Assembly: GCA_900316925.1 (NCBI GenBank)
Contig: ONEU01000166.1
Location: forward strand, 1 to 9,258
Source of the DNA: an uncultured Eubacteriales bacterium
Lineage (GTDB): Bacteria; Bacillota; Clostridia; Oscillospirales; Acutalibacteraceae
Direction: 5' to 3'
Length of the DNA: 9,258 nt
Shown: positions 1-5,300 of the stretch, piece by piece
Layout of the letters: each line of letters opens with the position of its first letter
Numbering within the stretch: the stretch's first letter is position 1
Notes under the pieces: model-generated
Database searches by the model: none
Told to the model about the DNA's origin: nothing
The model's input: the letters and a program-made list of their open reading frames with translations, nothing else
Program-made: the position numbers and the translations under genes

Positions 1-1
1 C

Positions 2-67
2 AAGAATATCCGTGCCGGCAAGGCAAAGGAAATTCCGTTTATCGGTTTCCTGCGTCTGATCCGGTAG
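2..67 (+). CDS. C-terminal end of an unidentified upstream gene (partial)
   Basis: Frame 2 is open from the window edge and reads 21 residues, ending IPFIGFLRLIR, before a TAG at 65-67. The basic, hydrophobic composition is more protein-like than the other two forward frames: frame 1 is Pro/Cys/Ser-rich and runs to a stop near 112, and frame 3 stops sooner. The tail is too short to recognise a family. If real, the gene converges on the leftward esterase gene, and the hairpin near 120-151 could serve both transcripts. The call rests only on composition and on the position of the stop relative to that hairpin, so it is weak. Confidence 0.35.
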   Translation, partial: KNIRAGKAKEIPFIGFLRLIR

Positions 68-116
68 TTCCTCCGTCCAATAGAAAATGTACCTTTTTCA
101 GTTGCCGTTCCTCGTG

Positions 117-152
117 AAAAGCGCCATGCCGGAATGCTCCGACATGGCGTTT
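117..152 (-). terminator. Rho-independent terminator of the esterase gene, possibly bidirectional
   Basis: CGCCATG (122-128) pairs with CATGGCG (143-149). After one C/A mismatch, CGGA (130-133) pairs with TCCG (138-141), closing a four-base loop. The outer stem can extend by a G-T wobble and A-T pairs. On the minus strand the stem is followed by CTTTTC. It begins six bases after the esterase stop codon. The plus strand has only TTT after the stem, so termination in that direction would be weaker. Confidence 0.75.
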
Positions 153-155
153 GGT

Positions 156-1919
156 TCAGCCTGTATAATCCGACCAGGAACCGGCAGGATATTTGAATTT
201 GGTTTTTTCAAAGCCTCTCTGTCTTTTGGGGGCCTGTGTGGTGTCGATGGTGAAGATCTGACCGTAGTTGATATCATCACGGAAGATGAGATCCATCGTC
301 TGATAGGCTTCCACGCCCTTTTTCACGTCGTCGTCACTCACGCCGGAGTCGAAGATAATGGCATTGGCACCCATCGGAACAACGATCGTATAGATGTCGG
401 TTCCCTCCACCTGCTCCATCTCCAGGCCGGGCCAGGGGGCACCGTATTCTTCGCCGGTGATCTTGTTGGTGGTAACGCCGATGTCGCTTTTCCACCAGTA
501 AGCATAAACGTGCTCCCACTTGGTCTGGCTGTTGTCGAAGAATACATAGTTCGTAATGCTTGCGGGTCTGTCATCGTTTTCCTTGACGCTGACGTCGGGG
601 AGCTCTTCGTGATTGGTGGTGTCGATGTATGTAATAGTACCGCCGCATTCCAGTGCGGAGACATTCTTGGTGAAGGCGGCCTCGAGGAACTCGGGATAGA
701 TGCTGCGCCAGAACGGGACGCTGTGCTCACCGGGTTCATACTTGCTGAAAACGATCTTATCCTTGGGATAGCCGAGTGAGATCAGACCCTGATACATGGG
801 AAGGGAATAGATGCCGCTGTCAGCATAGTAGCCGCCGGCATACATATAGATGAAGGGGGAGCTTTCACCGAATTTCTTTGAAGTGAGGTATTTGATCCAG
901 GTATCCGCCTCATCCGTCCAGAATGACGGTGACAGGGCGCCGACGGCACCGAACTTGTCAGGATGCTCCATGCCGATGTAGAAGGATGCCAGTCCGCCCA
1001 GGGAACTTCCGCCGACGAAGGTATGTGCGGGATCTGTATAGACATTGTAGTTTTCGGTGATGTAGGGCATGATGGTATCGCAGATATAATCAGCAAACTG
1101 CTTGCCGTGTCTGTCGGGGTTAGGGGTTTCCGAAACTCCCAGGTCGGGGATCAGCTCTTCGGAACGGTGCTCATCACCGGTGTTGATCGCCACGATAATG
1201 GCTTTGTTGTCGGTCACGGACATCATGCTGTCAACGTGCTCGCTGATATTCCAGCATTTGATCTTGTCACCCATTTCACTGGTGAGTACGGTCTGACCGT
1301 CCATCATATAGATGGTGGAGTATTTCTCGGCAGCCTTGGCGTCGTAATCATCGGGCGTCCAGATATACACTTCCTTGTCGTAGCCGTTGAACGGGAACAC
1401 CTTCGTTTCATATTTCGGAGAGTAGGACGGTTCCTTTCCCTTGGTGTAGGGGAGAAGATCATCGTTTATCAGGTACCAGCCGCTGACAAATGAATTGAAG
1501 GTAACATCTGCGGATACTTGTTCGCCGTAGGTAAGGTGTACCATATTGTAGGCGGTCACATCGGCGTCACAGGAGAAGAGGAAGTGGTCGTCGCTTTCGC
1601 TGACCTTTTTCATGGGGATATCCTGCGTTTTTCCGCTGACATTATTGGAGAAAGTGGCGGTGATCTCCGGGCTCTTGCCGGCATCCCTGATGTAGAGGGT
1701 GTGAATACCGGTGCTTTCAGGTTTCTCAGGGACATCGGAGCTGCTCTGGACATCGGAACTGCTCTGTGTATCGGTGCTGCTCTGGACATTGGAATTGCTT
1801 TTGGCACCGGATTGGTCTGACTTGCTGTTCTGACCGGCGGTGCTGCCGGAACATCCGGCCATCATTGACAGGCAGACGGTGACTGCGAAAAGTCCTGCCA
1901 GGATTCTGTTAGCTTTCAT
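156..1919 (-). CDS. Secreted lipoprotein: alpha/beta-hydrolase esterase (esterase D/CE1-like) with C-terminal CBM26-like starch-binding domain
   Basis: 587 residues. The start at 1919 has AAGGAGG eight bases upstream and opens directly into a lipoprotein signal peptide with lipobox MAGC (Cys23), so the product should be lipid-anchored on the outer face of the membrane. Residues ~28-70 are a Ser/Asp/Gln-rich linker with hexapeptide repeats. Residues ~70-160 form a beta-rich N-terminal domain I cannot name. Residues ~165-425 are a putative-esterase domain (PF00756 type): YMMDGQ at 204-209, nucleophile motif GSSLGG at 304-309 (Ser306), a possible acid at Asp367 and the likely catalytic His399 in GEHS. 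Residues ~457-560 (VYAYWW, APWPG, QTMDL) resemble starch-binding module 26. Family members hydrolyse ester bonds such as acetyl, feruloyl or siderophore esters; the substrate here is unknown. The starch-like module suggests an alpha-glucan or plant-polysaccharide setting. It is divergent from the giant surface protein gene. Confidence 0.88.
   Translation of the reverse strand: MKANRILAGLFAVTVCLSMMAGCSGSTAGQNSKSDQSGAKSNSNVQSSTDTQSSSDVQSSSDVPEKPESTGIHTLYIRDAGKSPEITATFSNNVSGKTQDIPMKKVSESDDHFLFSCDADVTAYNMVHLTYGEQVSADVTFNSFVSGWYLINDDLLPYTKGKEPSYSPKYETKVFPFNGYDKEVYIWTPDDYDAKAAEKYSTIYMMDGQTVLTSEMGDKIKCWNISEHVDSMMSVTDNKAIIVAINTGDEHRSEELIPDLGVSETPNPDRHGKQFADYICDTIMPYITENYNVYTDPAHTFVGGSSLGGLASFYIGMEHPDKFGAVGALSPSFWTDEADTWIKYLTSKKFGESSPFIYMYAGGYYADSGIYSLPMYQGLISLGYPKDKIVFSKYEPGEHSVPFWRSIYPEFLEAAFTKNVSALECGGTITYIDTTNHEELPDVSVKENDDRPASITNYVFFDNSQTKWEHVYAYWWKSDIGVTTNKITGEEYGAPWPGLEMEQVEGTDIYTIVVPMGANAIIFDSGVSDDDVKKGVEAYQTMDLIFRDDINYGQIFTIDTTQAPKRQRGFEKTKFKYPAGSWSDYTG
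1741..1794 (-). repeat. 18-bp tandem repeat encoding the Ser/Asp/Gln linker of the esterase
   Basis: Three consecutive 18-base units (1741-1758, 1759-1776, 1777-1794) begin with CTGCTCTG on the plus strand and differ at a few bases. More degenerate copies flank them. They encode hexapeptides of the S-S-D-V-Q-S type, a flexible spacer between the lipid anchor and the folded domains. The unit is a multiple of three, so a gain or loss of copies would change only linker length. Confidence 0.8.
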
Positions 1920-1927
1920 GGCTGTTT

Positions 1928-1934
1928 CCTCCTT
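1928..1934 (-). promoter_or_regulatory. Shine-Dalgarno site fixing the esterase start
   Basis: The minus strand reads AAGGAGG eight bases before the ATG at 1919. The frame is also open to an ATG at 1985, but that start has no such site, would put 22 polar residues ahead of the lipoprotein signal peptide, and lies upstream of the proposed -10. Confidence 0.85.
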
Positions 1935-1964
1935 GATGTTGAATGTCGTTTTGTCTGATCTTTG

Positions 1965-1993
1965 ATAATAGGATATCATGCTCATCTGAAGAT
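1965..1993 (-). promoter_or_regulatory. Putative activator-dependent promoter of the esterase gene
   Basis: The minus strand has TATTAT at 1970-1965 as a candidate -10. The hexamer 17 bases upstream is ATCTTC, which is far from TTGACA. It lies inside the 11-bp tandem repeats, as in promoters where an OmpR/PhoB-type activator replaces -35 recognition. A start near 1958 would give a leader of about 38 bases. This is inference from spacing and sequence only. Confidence 0.4.
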
Positions 1994-2015
1994 TATCTGA
2001 AGATTTTCTTCAGAT
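1984..2015. promoter_or_regulatory. Operator-like array: two 11-bp tandem repeats plus an inverted copy
   Basis: ATCTGAAGATT occurs at 1984-1994 and again, identical, at 1995-2005. TCTTCAGAT at 2007-2015 makes a perfect 9-bp inverted repeat with 1995-2003. TCAGATCTGA at 2010-2019 is itself a palindrome, followed by an A7T6 tract (2019-2031) that probably bends DNA. An 11-bp head-to-tail period places both half-sites on one face of the helix, as known for OmpR/PhoB-family regulators. The array ends 13 bases upstream of the proposed esterase -10. Confidence 0.5.
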
Positions 2016-2053
2016 CTGAAAAAAATTTTTTGACCGGTTGTTCCTGAGATAAA

Positions 2054-2062
2054 CCTTTTGTC
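2054..2062. repeat. Left 9-bp direct repeat (putative target-site duplication)
   Basis: CCTTTTGTC abuts the left terminal inverted repeat of the 2063-2258 element, and an identical copy abuts its right end at 2259-2267. Confidence 0.65.
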
Positions 2063-2258
2063 CACGGAAATCCATTTTTAAAAATCTTTGCCTGAATGTC
2101 CCTGCAAATCGTTGGTCAACAACGATGAGAAGTTAGTGTTTATCGATTGCTGCAGGGTTTCTCCCTCAGCAAATTTTGGAAAGGGGTTCGGGAAAAACCT
2201 TTTTTTCGCCAGAAAAAGGTTTTCCCCGGGAAGTGGCAGGTTAAAAGTGATTTCCGTG
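2063..2258. mobile_element. MITE-like non-autonomous insertion, 196 bp, with 18-bp imperfect terminal inverted repeats
   Basis: The left end begins CACGGAAATC (2063-2072) and the right end is its exact complement, GATTTCCGTG (2249-2258). Extending inward (2063-2080 against 2241-2258) gives 15 of 18 matching positions. Identical 9-bp direct repeats, CCTTTTGTC, sit immediately outside both ends, as expected for a target-site duplication. The interior holds no credible gene. It does hold two further inverted repeats: 2100-2111 with 2144-2157, and a long one at 2189-2228. The whole element could therefore fold as a closing stem with two branches. No transposase is present, so movement would have to be in trans. 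The family cannot be named from sequence alone; 9-bp duplications occur in several IS families. An alternative is a structured RNA, but the exact flanking duplication favours an insertion. Confidence 0.65.
2189..2228. repeat. Long internal hairpin of the MITE-like element
   Basis: CCTTTTT (2198-2204) pairs with AAAAAGG (2213-2219). The pairing continues outward through AAAA/TTTT, one A/C mismatch at 2193/2224, GGG/CCC and a C-G pair. The loop is eight bases. No T-run follows the stem on the plus strand, so it is not a standard terminator. Confidence 0.7.
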
Positions 2259-2267
2259 CCTTTTGTC
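2259..2267. repeat. Right 9-bp direct repeat (putative target-site duplication)
   Basis: CCTTTTGTC directly follows the right inverted repeat. Removing the element and one copy would restore a continuous region leading into the giant gene's promoter, whose -35 starts ten bases further on. Confidence 0.65.
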
Positions 2268-2276
2268 CCTAAAGAC

Positions 2277-2305
2277 TTGTCTCTGAAAGGGGATTAGTGT
2301 ATAAT
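2277..2305 (+). promoter_or_regulatory. Sigma-A-type promoter of the giant surface protein gene
   Basis: TTGTCT (2277-2282) and a perfect TATAAT (2300-2305) are separated by exactly 17 bases. Transcription would start near 2312, giving a short leader of about 29 bases that contains the AGGAGGG ribosome binding site. The promoter lies wholly outside the putative insertion. Confidence 0.8.
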
Positions 2306-2325
2306 ACAGTATATATTATTGATTC

Positions 2326-2332
2326 AGGAGGG
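2326..2332 (+). promoter_or_regulatory. Ribosome binding site of the giant surface protein gene
   Basis: AGGAGGG lies eight bases before the ATG at 2341. That ATG opens directly into a basic, then hydrophobic signal peptide, which fixes the start. Confidence 0.85.
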
Positions 2333-2340
2333 ATCAAGAA

Positions 2341-5300
2341 ATGTCAAAAAGGTACAAAAAAGCATTAGCGACACTGCTGTCCGGCGCCATTGCGATATCT
2401 GCATTTGGTGTAGCCGGGGGGATGTCTGCTTTTGCGGATGAAGGAGCTGCCGGAAGTGATGCCCGGCAGAACGGCGATAATCCGGAAGAAAAACAGGATG
2501 TTGTGATTACGGACCAGGAGATTGAATCGGGTACATCCATGATCGGCCAATATGACGCCGATCATGTTGCACAGCAACTGCTGGTGACACATACCGGAAA
2601 ATCCAGTGAACTGCCGGTTCGTGACATTATGAACGATTTTAAGGACGCACAGAAAAAGGAAAACTATGAAGATAATTTTCTGACCCTTTCGTGTGATGAG
2701 GGACTGTACGATTCACTGCATTTTGAGGTCGATCAGCTGAAAGCAAATTCCATGGAGTATGCCACCAACAAGAACTATCAGAATCCGCTGTCCGGCTTCA
2801 CCTTTGTCAACCCCAACGAGCTGTTGGTCGGATCGTCTAACCGTATTGACCACCATGAAATGAGGCTGCATACCTATAACGATGTGGTGGATGGAAACCC
2901 GGCCAATCTGAAGGAGCTCATATACGATTACAGCCACGATCACGAGAAAATGGAGGATCGTCTGGACAAAGAGGTCAAGAGGGCTGTCAACGACTATGTG
3001 GAACAAGAAGACAGCCACATGCAGACGCATAACGGTATCGGTATGGATATCGACGGAGACGGTCTGGATGAGCTGATCTATTTCAGCCTGAACTATAAGC
3101 ATGGCGGCTCTTATGCCCAGATCGACATCTATGAACGCGAGCCCTACGAGCCAAAGGTAGACAGTAAAGGTCATACCGAAGTCGTTCAGTCGCCATACGC
3201 GTGGGTGTTGAAGAGGAGAGTTGAAAATGTTCTGAGTGAAGATGACGATTATATATCCGATCTGATTGCAGCGGAGAGTAAGGGTTATACCCCTCTGGCT
3301 GTAGGTGACTATAACGGCGACGGGATCCAGGAGCTTGCCTGCTATTTGCCTGCCAAGAATGATGATGATCTGTCACCGGATGCCTGTGTGCAGGTGTATC
3401 AGTTCCGGAAGGATAACGACAGCTATTCCGTCATCCTGCTGAGCGAAATAGATGTCAGCAGTTTTCAGACCGATTATGGTAAGATGGGTGAAAGTGACGG
3501 TGACGGAATCTATTTGCCCACCGTAGCGCTGTCCACCACATCCATTCGTCTGGGTGAAAAGAAGGACGCTTCTGTCGGTGCAGCACAGTACAACACCCAT
3601 GATGATCTGGTGATAACGGTTTCTGTGCCGAGATATTACCGCAAGAAGGGCTTGAATCATAACTCCACCACCAAAATTTTTACCATTGAGAAAAAGGATA
3701 AAAAAACTACCCCGGTAGAGCTGTTTACATATGAGTACAAGCCTTTTGATGATAATACCACCCGCATGAATTTTGTGAACACCTGTGATGCTGATCTCAA
3801 CGGAGACGGCTTTAAGGAGATTGTGGTTGCCGGCTTGAAAGAGCATCATCTGAAAATGCCGGATAAGGTCAACGATCCGGCTTACCTTTACGGTGACGAT
3901 GATGATCCGTTTGATATCAACCATAACTATGTGAACGTCATTACTCACGACGGTGACGGATATTGCATGGTCTGGAAAAACCCGAGGGAAGTAAAGGCAC
4001 CGGGCAATCTGCACCCGGAGCACTATCTGTCCGTTGAGCCGACTGCCCTGTGCGCAGGCCACTTTATGTACAATACCCCCGGTCTCAAGGATCAGATCTG
4101 TATCCAGGGCGTTATTCTCGACTGCACGGACAGCAAGATGTCCGGCGCACCGTCCCGTATTGAGAATAAGAACACCAAGAACGAGATTGATTACATCGTG
4201 GATACCAAGCCGGAATACGATGTAGAGAACTTTGCCGACGCTGGGTTTGAATCGGCTTATATTTACGATATTACGCTGGATGAAACCGTCAAGTCCAGCG
4301 GTGACAACTGGATCGACCAGTGTGTATCGGGACGTTTCTGCAACGGCTCTGATGTTGATCAGATCGCCATTGTGTCCTCTGACCCCTCAGACCCCAACGA
4401 TGATAATATCTATATGGATATTTCCATTATTTCCCATTACCGTGAGACGACCACAAGCGATCCGAAATGGGTGTACAGGGCTTATAACGATTATCTCAAG
4501 AACGAGAATGAGGATGACCATGGTACTTCCCTGTTCATCACCTTTATGGACGTGGAGGAAGATACCTATTATTATCGTTATGCCGGAACCTATTCCACCT
4601 ATTCTGCCCCGATTCTGTATGCCGTGGTGCAGGCACCGCCCTATTACAGAGAGTCGAATGAGATCGACGCCTCCGAACTGACCATCAGCACCGGTGTTTC
4701 CAACCATGCAGGTCTTGATATCGGCGTGGGTGTGAGCAACGAGACAGAGTCCAATGTTTCCGCATCATTTTTCGGATCAGACGTGACGATGGGATTAGGC
4801 TTCTCTGCCGGTCTTGATTTCGCCTACAACCATACCTGGTCATGGGAGAAATCCATCGAGAAAACCATTTCTCTCAATTCGGAACACGATTATGCCGTCT
4901 GCTATACGACGCCGTTCATTGTGAACGTATACGAAGTCGTCAAGACCAAGTCCCTTGACGAGGAGCCGCAGTTCGTTAAATTCTGTGAGCCGCAGACGCC
5001 GGTATTCACCGCCCTGACGGTGGATGAATATAATGAGGCGATCAACAGATCCACAGCGGACTTTGATAATACGAAAAGGGATGAAATCCCGCCGGATCAG
5101 GGAACCCCCCTCATCACGAAGGATATGCTGTCAGAGACAACTCCGGGCGACCCCACAGGTTATGTGCATACCATGAAAGAGGCCTGCGGACTGGAGAGTG
5201 TTGCCGATAGGACAGAAACAGACGCAGGTTTTGTACCGGTCAATATCGTGAACACCCCCAATGTGCTGTCCCAGGGCTCATCTCTGTCATTCACCGATTC

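Noticed and set aside
963..1493. Long forward open frames antisense to the esterase gene, and similar long minus-strand frames within the giant gene
   Set aside because: They lack ribosome binding sites and recognisable domains and are explained by codon composition of the real genes on the opposite strand.
1920..1985. Longer esterase frame starting at the ATG at 1985
   Set aside because: No Shine-Dalgarno site, it adds 22 polar residues ahead of a clear lipoprotein signal peptide, and it starts upstream of the proposed -10.
2063..2258. Riboswitch or structured leader of the giant gene
   Set aside because: The giant gene's promoter lies downstream of this structure, I see no convincing promoter upstream of it, and the exact 9-bp flanking duplication fits an insertion better. 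It is still the main alternative for this sequence.
2088..2297. A 69-residue forward open frame inside the divergent region
   Set aside because: It has no ribosome binding site, is mostly inside the hairpin-rich MITE-like element and runs through the giant gene's promoter; it looks like a chance frame.
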